A DNA stretch of 64,000 bases from an uncultured bacterium (GTDB lineage: Bacteria > Planctomycetota > GCA-002687715): NCBI GenBank assembly GCA_902826835.1, contig CADEGH010000003.1:176021-240020 (forward strand). The letters run 5' to 3'. Each line of letters starts with the position of its first letter. Within the stretch, counting starts at the first letter, position 1. Under the pieces are notes generated by a model, which saw nothing but the letters and a program-made list of their open reading frames with translations, did no database searches and was not told the origin of the DNA. The translations under genes and the position numbers were made by a program. This document shows, piece by piece, positions 44,061-52,864 of the stretch.

Positions 44061-45969
44061 TCTTTTGACCCTTCAAATGTTCTTTGAGAAACGCCAGGTA
44101 CGCCTCGAGCGCTTTTTGGCGATTTTCCCGACGCTTGAACCCGTGGCCCTCGTCGTTGAACACGATGTACTCGACCGGAGTGCCGTTTTTCTTGACGGCG
44201 GCAACCAGTTCGTCGCTTTCGACCTGCAGCACCCGCGGGTCGTTCTTGCCCTGCACCACGAGGAGGGGTTTCTTGATCTTGTCGGCGGAGAAGAGCGGGG
44301 AGATCTTGGTGAGACGTTCCTTTTCCACCGCCGGATCTCCGAGCTCGGTGTAGAGTGCGTGGCGCTGCGACTCCCACCACGCCGGAATGCTCTCGAGAGT
44401 GCGCACCCAATTCGTGACGCCGAAGATGTTGATGCCGGCGTCAAACGCGTCGGGCTGGAAGGCGAGCGCCGCCGCGACCATGTAGCCGCCGTAGCTTCCG
44501 CCCATGATCGCCATCTTGGAGCCATCGATCCAAGGCAGTCCGGACAAGTACTGTCGCGCCGCGACGCAGTCTTTGAGGTCGGCATCACCGTGGCGCCGAT
44601 CGTCGAGGTGATAATAACGCTTGCCGTAACCGGAACTCCCGCGGTGATTGATCGCGAATACCGCGAACCCGTGATTGACGAGGGCCTGAATTTCCGGACG
44701 GTATCCGGCGCGACTCTGCCCGCCGGGCCCGCCGTGAACGAAAATGACCGCGGGCACTTTCTGATCCCGTCGTGCCTGCTGGGGCTTGTAGAGAAGTCCG
44801 TAGACCTTCTCCTTGTCGTAACTCTCGAACACGGTCGAGATCGCTCCCACGAGGGTGCTGGACGGAATCGCTTCGGTCAGGCTCTTGGTGAGGCGCACCG
44901 TCTGGTTCGTCTGGACATCCCACACGTAGGCGTCGGTCGGCGTCTGGTCTCCTCCCGCGATCACGAGCGCCTTGGTGCCGATGTCCGCGAACTGGATGCG
45001 CACCGGGAGCCCGTCTTCGAGCTCGGGTTGTTCGACATCCTGGCCGTTCGAGAGGTTCGTGATTTGGAGGCGGTCGCGGGCGTCCTGATTCAGACCGACC
45101 ACGCGATATTTACCGGTGCGGGAAAACGAGCAGGAGACTACGTCCCACGGCTCGCGCAGAAGCTCCCGCTCGCGGTTCTCCTTGAGATCGTAGGAATAAA
45201 GAGTGCGGAAGTCACCGCCCTTGTCGGAGGCGAAGTAGATCGTTCGCTGATCGGGGGCCACCGCCAGGAACTCGTGAACGGCCTCGCCCTTGTGGGGGGT
45301 GAAGTGCTTGGGCTTCGGGTCCTTGCCGCCCAATTCGAGCGCGTAGAGGTCCGAGTCGGCCTCGGTTTTCGTACGGCCGAGGATGACGGTTCGCCCATTG
45401 GGAGCGAGGCCGACGATGTCGAACCCCTCCTTGTTCTCGTAAATGAGCTTGCGCGGATACTGGAGTTCGGCCTTGGCGGAGAGCGCGGTCGCGGAGTCTT
45501 CGTACTCGTACAAGTCGAAGAACTTGGCATCCCGCTCGTTGGTGAGCACGAAAAAGCGCGTGCCGTCGTCCGAAAAGTGCAGGAACTGCGCTCGGTGTTT
45601 TTCGCCGGGCGTCAGGTCGAGCATGTTCCCCTTTTCGTTGACCACGTAGATGTGGTCGAGTTCGTTCCCGCCCTCGTCGGCGGTCATGATCCAGCGCTTC
45701 GGTTCGCGCGGGAACCACGCGCGCCCCACCATCGAACCCGAGATCGCGTTCGTGATGGCCTTCTTCTCGCCGCCCTCCGCGCTCACGAGGTAGAGATTGT
45801 CGGAGCCGGACTCGTCGGAGGTCAACAGCACCTCCGTCCCTTCGGGCGACAGCACGGCCCCCCGGAGCGTCGTGGTCTGAAAGAAGGTCGCGGCAGGGAT
45901 GTTGATTTCGATCTGGGCAGAGGCGGCGGCAGAGAGGCAGATCGCGAAAAGGAGGAAACTTCGGTTCAT
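44047..45969 (-). CDS. S9 family serine peptidase (prolyl oligopeptidase type), secreted
   Basis: A 640-residue exported peptidase with signal peptide (FLLFAICLSAAASAQ), an N-terminal beta-propeller (about 25-380) and a C-terminal alpha/beta-hydrolase. The triad is Ser492 in GGSYGG, Asp577 in NDPR and His609 in EGHGF. The VIFVHGGPGGQ oxyanion region is intact. Members of this S9 group (acylaminoacyl or dipeptidyl peptidase-like) release amino acids or dipeptides from peptides in the periplasm. It is divergent from the phosphatase-like gene by about 97 bp. A polytopic membrane protein gene overlaps its end. Confidence 0.93.
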   Translation of the reverse strand: MNRSFLLFAICLSAAASAQIEINIPAATFFQTTTLRGAVLSPEGTEVLLTSDESGSDNLYLVSAEGGEKKAITNAISGSMVGRAWFPREPKRWIMTADEGGNELDHIYVVNEKGNMLDLTPGEKHRAQFLHFSDDGTRFFVLTNERDAKFFDLYEYEDSATALSAKAELQYPRKLIYENKEGFDIVGLAPNGRTVILGRTKTEADSDLYALELGGKDPKPKHFTPHKGEAVHEFLAVAPDQRTIYFASDKGGDFRTLYSYDLKENRERELLREPWDVVSCSFSRTGKYRVVGLNQDARDRLQITNLSNGQDVEQPELEDGLPVRIQFADIGTKALVIAGGDQTPTDAYVWDVQTNQTVRLTKSLTEAIPSSTLVGAISTVFESYDKEKVYGLLYKPQQARRDQKVPAVIFVHGGPGGQSRAGYRPEIQALVNHGFAVFAINHRGSSGYGKRYYHLDDRRHGDADLKDCVAARQYLSGLPWIDGSKMAIMGGSYGGYMVAAALAFQPDAFDAGINIFGVTNWVRTLESIPAWWESQRHALYTELGDPAVEKERLTKISPLFSADKIKKPLLVVQGKNDPRVLQVESDELVAAVKKNGTPVEYIVFNDEGHGFKRRENRQKALEAYLAFLKEHLKGQKSAGN

Positions 45970-46066
45970 GGATCGGGTCTCGGACTGGCGGGAAGGCGGG
46001 GATCATAGCCAGGCTCCGAGCGAAGAAAGCCGGTCGCGGGTCGGAAAGCCGATACCATGCGCCACC

Positions 46067-46684
46067 GTGCCGCCGACCCCCGAGATTTACTGCACCCTGC
46101 TGCTCGTACGCCGAGGCCCGCTCGATCCGCAAAACGACACCCTCGCGCTGGGGCAGCATGAAGTCGGGATCAGCGCCACCGCGCGGGCGATCGAGCCACG
46201 GGTCGCGCAGGCCCTGCGAGCGAAGTCCCCGCAGCGCCTCGTGTCTTCCGACAGCGAGCGGGCGAGGGCTTCGGCAGAGCGCATCGCCGAGTCTCTCGGC
46301 TGCCCACTCGCGGTGCGGAAGGACCTGAGAGAGCAAGACCTCGGCGATTTCGAAGGCCGCCACTGGCCGGCCATCGTCGCCAGCTCTCCGGTCGCGGCGG
46401 TCGGTTTCCTGAATCACTTCGCGACCGCGCGCCCGCCCCACGGCGAGACGCTCTCCGAAGTCCAGGCACGATCGGTTCGGGGCCTCAAACTCGAAGCGAA
46501 GCGGCATCCAAAGGGAGTCGTCGCCTACCTCGGTCACGCCGGAGTGATCCGCACTGCGGCCGCCCAGTTCCTCGGACTCACGCTCGAACAAAGTCTGCGC
46601 TTGGCCCTCGATCCCTTCTCGCTGTCGGTCCTGGACATCCGGGGACCGCACACGACCCTTGCCCTCTGGAATTCTCCCCTCTGA
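46067..46684 (+). CDS. Histidine phosphatase (phosphoglycerate mutase-like) family protein lacking the catalytic His
   Basis: A 205-residue protein with the phosphoglycerate-mutase fold. LLLVRRGPLD replaces the usual LLVRHGE(T), so the phosphate-accepting His is Arg16. Other landmarks are kept: the RLVSSDSERARASAE segment, the ..QDLGDFEGRHW loop, HGETLSEVQAR and the second catalytic-type His157 in YLGHAGVIR. The enzyme is therefore probably inactive as a phosphatase or has another role. The start is the GTG at 46067. It sits just upstream of the selenoprotein gene (34 bp), on the same strand. Confidence 0.8.
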   Translation: MPPTPEIYCTLLLVRRGPLDPQNDTLALGQHEVGISATARAIEPRVAQALRAKSPQRLVSSDSERARASAERIAESLGCPLAVRKDLREQDLGDFEGRHWPAIVASSPVAAVGFLNHFATARPPHGETLSEVQARSVRGLKLEAKRHPKGVVAYLGHAGVIRTAAAQFLGLTLEQSLRLALDPFSLSVLDIRGPHTTLALWNSPL

Positions 46685-46718
46685 TTGGATCGCGACCTCC
46701 TCCGTCGTAGGAATGGCC

Positions 46719-47066
46719 ATGCCAACCAAGATCGACTGGGCCTATCACCGCAAGGGGTGACAAAGCTGCGTCAAGGGCGATGAGTTCATCGCCGAGCGGG
46801 GCCTGAAGCCCACGGTTCTCGTCGACGCGAAGAAGGAAAAAATGGACCGCGCGAAAGCCCTGGCTCTCGCCCGCTCCGTCGACCGCGTCCTCACCGGCCG
46901 TGGCGCCAACGTCGTCACGATCGAAGTGAAGGGCCGCACCCCGCCCGACGACGAACTCGCCGCCGCCCTCCTCGGCCCGACTGGCAACCTCAAAGCCCCC
47001 ACCCTCAAAGTCGGCCGCACCCTCCTCGTCGGCTTCAACGCCTCGGCCTGGGGGGCCGTGTTTTAG
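46719..47066 (+). CDS. ArsC-family-like selenoprotein with UGA-encoded Sec (UxxC)
   Basis: The frame is interrupted once by TGA at 46758-46760 and is otherwise continuous to TAG at 47066. Reading TGA as selenocysteine gives a 115-residue protein. It begins MPTKIDWAYHRKG, then Sec14-Gln-Ser-Cys17, then VKGDEFIAERGL. Later parts are VLVDAKKEKMDRAKALAL, ELAAALLGPTGNLKAPTLKV and GRTLLVGFNASAWGAVF. This matches the thioredoxin-fold ArsC-like family, in which homologues have Cys or Sec at this position (C/UxxC redox motif). ATG 46719 is preferred because AGGA lies 6 bp upstream. A hairpin just after the TGA is a candidate SECIS. The role is probably thiol or selenol redox chemistry. Confidence 0.87.
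46776..46793 (+). promoter_or_regulatory. Candidate bacterial SECIS hairpin
   Basis: GGCGATG-AGTT-CATCGCC is a perfect 7-bp stem with a four-base loop containing GU. It begins 15 nt after the TGA, with the loop 22 nt after it, within the window known for bacterial SECIS elements. It lies inside the coding region, as bacterial SECIS elements do. Confidence 0.7.
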
Positions 47067-47222
47067 CTCCCAAGCCGCGACAACCCTCGACCTAGGCCGA
47101 CCCTCTGGTCGCCGCCCTCGTTGCGATTCCACAAGCCCTCCAGGGATTTTGCTTGACGCGGTTGGCTCCTTCGGCTTGACTACCCTCTGGCTGCCGCCGT
47201 CATTAAGTCTGAGGGTCTGCAT

Positions 47223-49001
47223 TTGGCTTCCCTGACGATTCATCCTCGGAGAAGGCAGCTTCCATGCTCAACTGCCCCGACTCCAGTTGGCGGGATACCC
47301 CTTGCTTTGCCCAGTTCGACTCACCGACTCGGATCGGCGTTCTGTGACACTCAGCGGCCCCATCTTCCCACACGGACCATCGGCCGCAGTCGGAACTTGT
47401 CGCCTATCACTCTCCTAGGAATTCTGCTTCTGGCTTGGGCCCCACTCCGCGCCCAGTACTTCGTCGAGGCACCAAGGTATAATTACGCGGTTGGTCAGTT
47501 CTCCTTTTACACACCATCCCCTGACATCAACGGCAATGGCTATCCGGATTTCCTGAGCTTTCCTCTCTCCGGACCCAACCTCGTATGGCTCGATCCCGGC
47601 ATCAACGGAATAGGACCACCAACGGTCCTCACCCTGGGCGGAGTCAATCCGAACCCAGTCCCCGGTTATGGTCAAATTCAATTCGGGGCGGTCACTCGCG
47701 ATTCGTCCACCGACATCGTCGGCATCGACTATTCGCTCGGGGCCGTTCGCGCGCTCTCCGGGACTCCGGCTCCGCCGTTTTTCATGCCGCTTCCATTCAC
47801 CATTGGAGGCGGAGATACCCTTCTCATGATATTGCGGGATCTCAACGGCGACGGGTGGGACGACATTGTGAGAGTTCAAAGCGGGCCAGCGGCCGCGCCA
47901 CCATATGCACTCACGATTCACATGAATTTTCACCCTCAATGGCCGCTGGCACAGCAAGTCAGCTTTCCTAGACGACCAGTGCTGTTGGTTCCGGGCGACT
48001 ATGATGGAGACGGCAACCAGGATGTATGCGTTATCTTGGAGGGATTCGCAGGGGTCCCGGCCAACCCAGCCTACGATGACCTTCAAGTATGCTTCGGAGA
48101 CGGAACGGGGATGTTCGCCGCCCCTGCTTCCCTGTCGCTCGGACAAGCTGCGCTTGCGTATCCGATTGCCTACATTTCAGCCGTGTATGACCTGGACCGC
48201 GACGGCTGCGATGATGTTTTTTGGGTCGAAAGTGGTGGACTTGGTTCGGGGTTCACTGCTCGCGTTCGCGTTCTTTGGTCCACACCGGCGCGAATGCTGA
48301 TCCCAGGCCCGATTATTACCGTTCCTGGTGCAGTAGATCTTCAAGTCTTCGATTTGATCGACGTTGATGGAGATGGGCTTGTTGACCTGGGATTCAAGGA
48401 CATCAATGTCCCCGGGATCCGCTTCTACCGCTTCGTGCACAATCTGGGAAATCGCAACTTCGGCACCGAGCTCCAGACTCTGCCGATCACGCTGCAAGGA
48501 GTCACTGGCTACAACCCCGCCCCTTATTTTGCTCGGGCGGACTTCGACCTTGACGGTGATCTGGATTTGATGGGCCACAGCCCCACCCAAGTGCACTACT
48601 ACATCAACGAAGCGGTCTATGCGCGGGGGTGCGCGGGGACGGGGGGCAAGGTGCCGAGATCGACGCCAGGCACGGCTTTTCTCGGGTCCCAGGGGACCGC
48701 ATTTTACTTGGAGGACGCACTGCCCCAGGCGCCGGCACTGTTTGGCATTTCGGTAGCGCGGAATCCACTCGGCGTCTTTCCGTGTGGAATCGGGATCGAC
48801 TTCTTCGGCCCGTCCTCGTTCATTCCTCGTATGACCGACGCCACCGGATTTGCCGCGATGCCCATCACGATCCCGGGGTGGAGCGGACTTCAGGGGGCCC
48901 AGTTTTCGATCCAGTGGGCCGTCGCCGACCCTGCCGGCGGTTTCGCGGGCTCCACGGCCAACATCGCCCTCTCCGAGGCCCGGACGGTCTACATATGGTA
49001 G
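47223..49001 (+). CDS. Secreted FG-GAP/VCBS repeat protein 1
   Basis: A long frame (592 codons) whose signal-peptide-like part is RNLSPITLLGILLLAWAPLRAQ at about residues 57-78. The true start is therefore probably inside, for example the TTG at 47397; upstream residues (HPRRRQLPCSTAPTP) look non-coding. The mature part has FG-GAP calcium motifs: DINGNGYPD, DLNGDGWDD, DYDGDGNQD, DLDRDGCDD, DVDGDGLVD. The last ~130 residues (YARGCAGTGGKVPRST to the end ARTVYIW) are a module almost identical to that of the gene at 51248. Probably a surface propeller protein. Function unknown. Confidence 0.78.
   Translation: MASLTIHPRRRQLPCSTAPTPVGGIPLALPSSTHRLGSAFCDTQRPHLPTRTIGRSRNLSPITLLGILLLAWAPLRAQYFVEAPRYNYAVGQFSFYTPSPDINGNGYPDFLSFPLSGPNLVWLDPGINGIGPPTVLTLGGVNPNPVPGYGQIQFGAVTRDSSTDIVGIDYSLGAVRALSGTPAPPFFMPLPFTIGGGDTLLMILRDLNGDGWDDIVRVQSGPAAAPPYALTIHMNFHPQWPLAQQVSFPRRPVLLVPGDYDGDGNQDVCVILEGFAGVPANPAYDDLQVCFGDGTGMFAAPASLSLGQAALAYPIAYISAVYDLDRDGCDDVFWVESGGLGSGFTARVRVLWSTPARMLIPGPIITVPGAVDLQVFDLIDVDGDGLVDLGFKDINVPGIRFYRFVHNLGNRNFGTELQTLPITLQGVTGYNPAPYFARADFDLDGDLDLMGHSPTQVHYYINEAVYARGCAGTGGKVPRSTPGTAFLGSQGTAFYLEDALPQAPALFGISVARNPLGVFPCGIGIDFFGPSSFIPRMTDATGFAAMPITIPGWSGLQGAQFSIQWAVADPAGGFAGSTANIALSEARTVYIW
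48604..49001 (+). repeat. 398-bp 3' segment about 95% identical to 52467-52864
   Basis: The two 398-bp segments align without gaps with about 18 differences (my count). Upstream parts of the two genes are much less similar. It covers the C-terminal module of both FG-GAP proteins. Confidence 0.85.
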
Positions 49002-49099
49002 CTGCTGCGAACTCGGAAGAAACCGGCATTCGGAAAAGTAGTTCTTGACAATAGAGCGATCATCGTTTTCAATGCTATTTCGTTCTGGAGGAACGACGT

Positions 49100-51248
49100 A
49101 TGGTCATCAACAAGATCCACCTGGTGCTTTTCGGCCTCTCGGGCGGGGTTTTCGCTGGGATCGTCCCGCTGGGATCGCAGTGAACTGATCGGCGACCCAC
49201 CCCCCAAGCCGCGCTACGCACTCATGTCATGCCGATCCGTTGAGCACCCTCGGGGCGCAACCATTTCCTGCAGTGTCCATCCTGGCCCGCACATTGCGCT
49301 TCCACAGGATGCGGAAGTCTCCGTTCTCGATGACGGGACACTCCACGTCGTAACCACGTGCTCGTCCTCCGAGCATCGCTGCGAGGAACACCCAGGCGAG
49401 GACCCCTACATCCTCTGGTACGTCGCCGGTTCACCCGGATACAACCCGCCAACCGCACCTCCCGACACCAACGACTGCGTCAATTTGCGTCCCTACGCTA
49501 CCGGGTCCACTCCCGGCCCGATCCCGAATCCCAATAACATCGATTCACGCCCGGGATCACCGTACCCCGTCGTAACGAGACATTGGCCGACACCCAACAT
49601 TTCCTACTACATCAATGTTCCGGCAGCTGTGCCGGCGGCCGCCAACGCCATTGAGCTCCCACAACCTCCGCCCTTGATGGCCATACCGATCTACACTTAT
49701 GCCGAATTCAGCGCGGACATTCAGACCATCATGAATTCCGTAGCCAACCAACCGAACGTGGCAATCAACTCCTGCACGCTCCTTGGAATCACGACAACCG
49801 ACTACGACACAACTCCGACCCCATTCTTGGGCGGAGCTGCGCAATCAACCGGCCCGAGCCAGGGAGAGTTTCAATGGCAGGCCTGCGCAGGCGGCCCTAC
49901 TCTTGATGGCTTGAACGAATTCATTTTTCTCAGGGCCCGCCCGCTTGGTCGTTCAGTTGGCGGCCTCACAAGCATGAATGTCGACCCGACCACGGGGGAA
50001 ATCCTCGAGTGCGATGTGATCTACGAGGGACTCAATCCTTTGATCGCCTGGGGGCCATTAGTGGCTGGGGTTCCAATAGTCCCATTCTCCACAGGTCTAC
50101 CGCACGAAATAGGCCACTTTTTTGGCCTCGATCACACGAATCTACATCCTGGTGGCATGGGCCCGATTTTCCCGCCACCGGGTACTCCGCCTTCCCGGGC
50201 TGTTTATCCGACGTTGGACAACATTCCATCCATGGCCGCGGCATTCGTAATCGGGTGCCCAGGAAGTAGGGTCACCACTCCTTGGACTCAAGATGACATA
50301 GCCGGCTTAGCCGCGATCTATCCGGTCAACGAACTAAGCGCTCCCGGGGTCACTCCGATCAAAAGGCCCTTGATCAATGATTTCGGCAGAATCATCGGGA
50401 GTGTCACCGCCGCTGGTGGATCCGTCTTCGGATCCAATGTGTTTCCTCTGCGCCGACTTCCCGATCCGGGATACGGATTACCGATGATGGCCGGTACCCC
50501 GTCCGTGGGTACGATCTCCGGGACCGCAAGGCGCCTCGGAAGCGTGGTGGGTTCAGTCGATACGCAGACCATGGCTCTGACAACCGGCGACTTTCAGATC
50601 GACGGAATCGCCCAAGCCGACTATGATATCGTCGTGGAGCCGCTCGGGAGCCTCGGTCTCCTCGGGGCGACGCCTGTCGGCACGTCCTTTGGCGAATGGT
50701 GGTTCGACCCATTCATCAATCCCACCAACAATGTCCCGGCATTGGTGCCCAACGGGCAAGTGAATCGAATAAGCCTGAACCCCATCGGCGGATTTCCTCA
50801 AGTGTCCAGCCTCCAGGTCATACCGGGCACAGTCATCGTTATTGCCACTCCCATCGACGTTTCCCCAGGCTCTGGCAATACCCTGGAGGCGGTCTCAAGA
50901 CCGCTTGTAGACATTCAGCCTCGAATCGTACGTCCCGTGGCGCCTTCGCTGGTCACCGTAACCGTAACCCACAACATCAGCGGGTACGTGCCTGCCTCAC
51001 CAGGCGTTCCTGGTAGCACACCACTACTCAAGCTGACGGTTACTTGGAACGGAACCCCGGTTCGATTGGGGTTTTCATCGTCCGCGCCGGCCCCGGTTGC
51101 CCCACCGCAGGTCGGTTTGTACACCACCGTCTACCAATTTCTGGTCTCCAGTAACATGCGCTTTCCTGCAGTGGTGGAAGCATTCGTCACCGAAGTACCT
51201 ATTGCCGGGATTGCAGCGGTAGTCGGGCGTGGAGAGGTGAGATACTAA
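49100..51248 (+). pseudogene. Matrixin-like zinc metalloprotease, frameshifted between signal peptide and body
   Basis: The body (from about 49185, open from ATG 49224) is a secreted-type protease with HEIGHFFGLDH, the HExxHxxGxxH zinc site of matrixin-like metzincins. Cys-rich N-terminal residues and Ig-like C-terminal parts follow, to TAA at 51248. It lacks a signal peptide in its own frame. Just upstream an ATG at 49100, preceded by GGAGGA, starts MVINKIHLVLFGLSGG in another frame and soon stops. Removing one G from GGGG at 49145-49148 joins the frames and gives a normal leader continuing FSLGSSRWDRSELIGDPPPK. So either a real frameshift or a sequencing indel. The stop overlaps the next ATG (TAATG). 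Confidence 0.8.
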
Positions 51249-52864
51249 TGACGATCAGGAAGTTGGCTCGGATCTTGTCTGCAGGGCTAGCGGTTTCGCA
51301 CGCCGTTGCCTTGGGTCAGTACTACATTGAGGCTCCTCGTCTCAATATCCCCCTCGCACGCTACTCTCTCTACCTTCCAACCCCGGACATCAATGGCAAT
51401 GGATATCCGGACTGCCTTAGCATTGGCTCGCCTGGCCCTACCTATGCGTGGCTTGACCCTGGACTAAACGGGCTATCTGCTCCGCTGACACTCCCCCTCG
51501 CAGGTGTGGCCCCGAATCCGGTTACATCTTATGCACAAATTCAGTTTGGTCTGGTGACACGAGACACATCGCCAGACCTCGTGGGGATCGACAATTCCAT
51601 CGGGGCTGTCAGACTACTTGCGGGAACCCTCAGCCCGCCGTTTTTCGCTCCTCTCTCGGCCACTATCGGTGGGGGGAATACACTATACTTGGCGTTGAGA
51701 GACCTCAATGCGGACGGATGGGACGACGTTATTCGTATTCAGAGCGGGCCCATGGGTGCAGCACCATATTCCGTCACAGTCCACCTCAACTCGTATCCTC
51801 AGTGGACGTTGGCTCAACAGATCAGCTTCCCCCGGCGACCGATAGTAGCTGCTCCGGGCGACTTGGATGGCGATGGTAATATGGATCTTTGCGTCATGCT
51901 AGAGGGATTCGCCGGTACCCCGCTAACCCCAGCATACGATGATCTCCAATTGTGCTACGGAGACGTCAGCGGTGCGTTCGCGGCGCCTGTCTCACAGTCG
52001 CTCGGCCAGGCCAGCCTGGCATATCCTGCCGCTTACATTTCCGGCGTCTTCGACTTGGACAGGGATGGCTGTGACGACGTCTTTTGGGTCGAGTCTGGAG
52101 GTCTGGGCTCGGGGTTCACGTCACGCATCAGGGTCCTGTGGTCCACACCAGCGCGCACCATGATTCCGGGGACAGTCGTGACCGTTCCCGGCGCGGTCAA
52201 TGTTCAAGTGGCCGACATACGCGATATCGACGCGGATGGGCTGATCGACATTGGATTCAAAGACATCAATACCCCCGGAGCTCACTACTTTCGCTTTGTC
52301 CATAATCTGGGGAATCGAAATTTCGGGTCTGAGCTCCAGACCCTAGCAGTCACCTTACCTGGACTGACTTCCGTCACTTACCCTCCCTTCTTTGCCAGGG
52401 CTGATTTCGACCTCGACGGAGACTTGGATCTCATGGGGCACAGCCCGACGCAGGTGCACTACTACGTCAACGAAGCGGTCTATGCGCGGGGGTGCGCGGG
52501 GACGGGGGGCAAAGTGCCGAGATCGACGCCGGGAACGGCTTTTCTCGGGTCCCAGGGCTCCGCATTTTACTTGGAGGACGCACTGCCCCAGGCGCCGGCA
52601 CTGTTTGGCATTTCGGTAGCGCGGAATCCACTCGGCGTCTTTCCCTGTGGGATCGGGATCGACTTCTTCGGCCCGGCCTCGTTCATTCCTCGCATGACCG
52701 ACGCCACCGGATTTGCCGCGGTGCCCATCACGATCCCGGGGTGGAGCGGACTTCAGGGGGCCCAGTTCTCGATCCAGTGGGCCGTCGCCGACCCCGCCGG
52801 CGGCTTCACGGGCTCCACGACCAACATTGCCCTCTCCGAGGCTCGGACGGTCTACATCTGGTAG
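51248..52864 (+). CDS. Secreted FG-GAP/VCBS repeat protein 2
   Basis: A 538-residue exported paralogue of the gene at 47223, with a clear signal peptide (ILSAGLAVSHAVALGQ), FG-GAP motifs (DINGNGYPD, DLNADGWDD, DLDGDGNMD, DLDRDGCDD) and the same C-terminal module (YARGCAGTGGKVPRST to ARTVYIW). Its ATG shares one base with the stop of the metalloprotease gene, so the two are translationally coupled. Inference: a protease-surface protein pair. It converges on the minus-strand operon ending at 52852, overlapping by 13 bp. Confidence 0.87.
   Translation: MTIRKLARILSAGLAVSHAVALGQYYIEAPRLNIPLARYSLYLPTPDINGNGYPDCLSIGSPGPTYAWLDPGLNGLSAPLTLPLAGVAPNPVTSYAQIQFGLVTRDTSPDLVGIDNSIGAVRLLAGTLSPPFFAPLSATIGGGNTLYLALRDLNADGWDDVIRIQSGPMGAAPYSVTVHLNSYPQWTLAQQISFPRRPIVAAPGDLDGDGNMDLCVMLEGFAGTPLTPAYDDLQLCYGDVSGAFAAPVSQSLGQASLAYPAAYISGVFDLDRDGCDDVFWVESGGLGSGFTSRIRVLWSTPARTMIPGTVVTVPGAVNVQVADIRDIDADGLIDIGFKDINTPGAHYFRFVHNLGNRNFGSELQTLAVTLPGLTSVTYPPFFARADFDLDGDLDLMGHSPTQVHYYVNEAVYARGCAGTGGKVPRSTPGTAFLGSQGSAFYLEDALPQAPALFGISVARNPLGVFPCGIGIDFFGPASFIPRMTDATGFAAVPITIPGWSGLQGAQFSIQWAVADPAGGFTGSTTNIALSEARTVYIW
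52467..52864 (+). repeat. 398-bp 3' segment about 95% identical to 48604-49001
   Basis: Partner of the repeat at 48604-49001; see there. There are no indels over the whole length. Confidence 0.85.
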
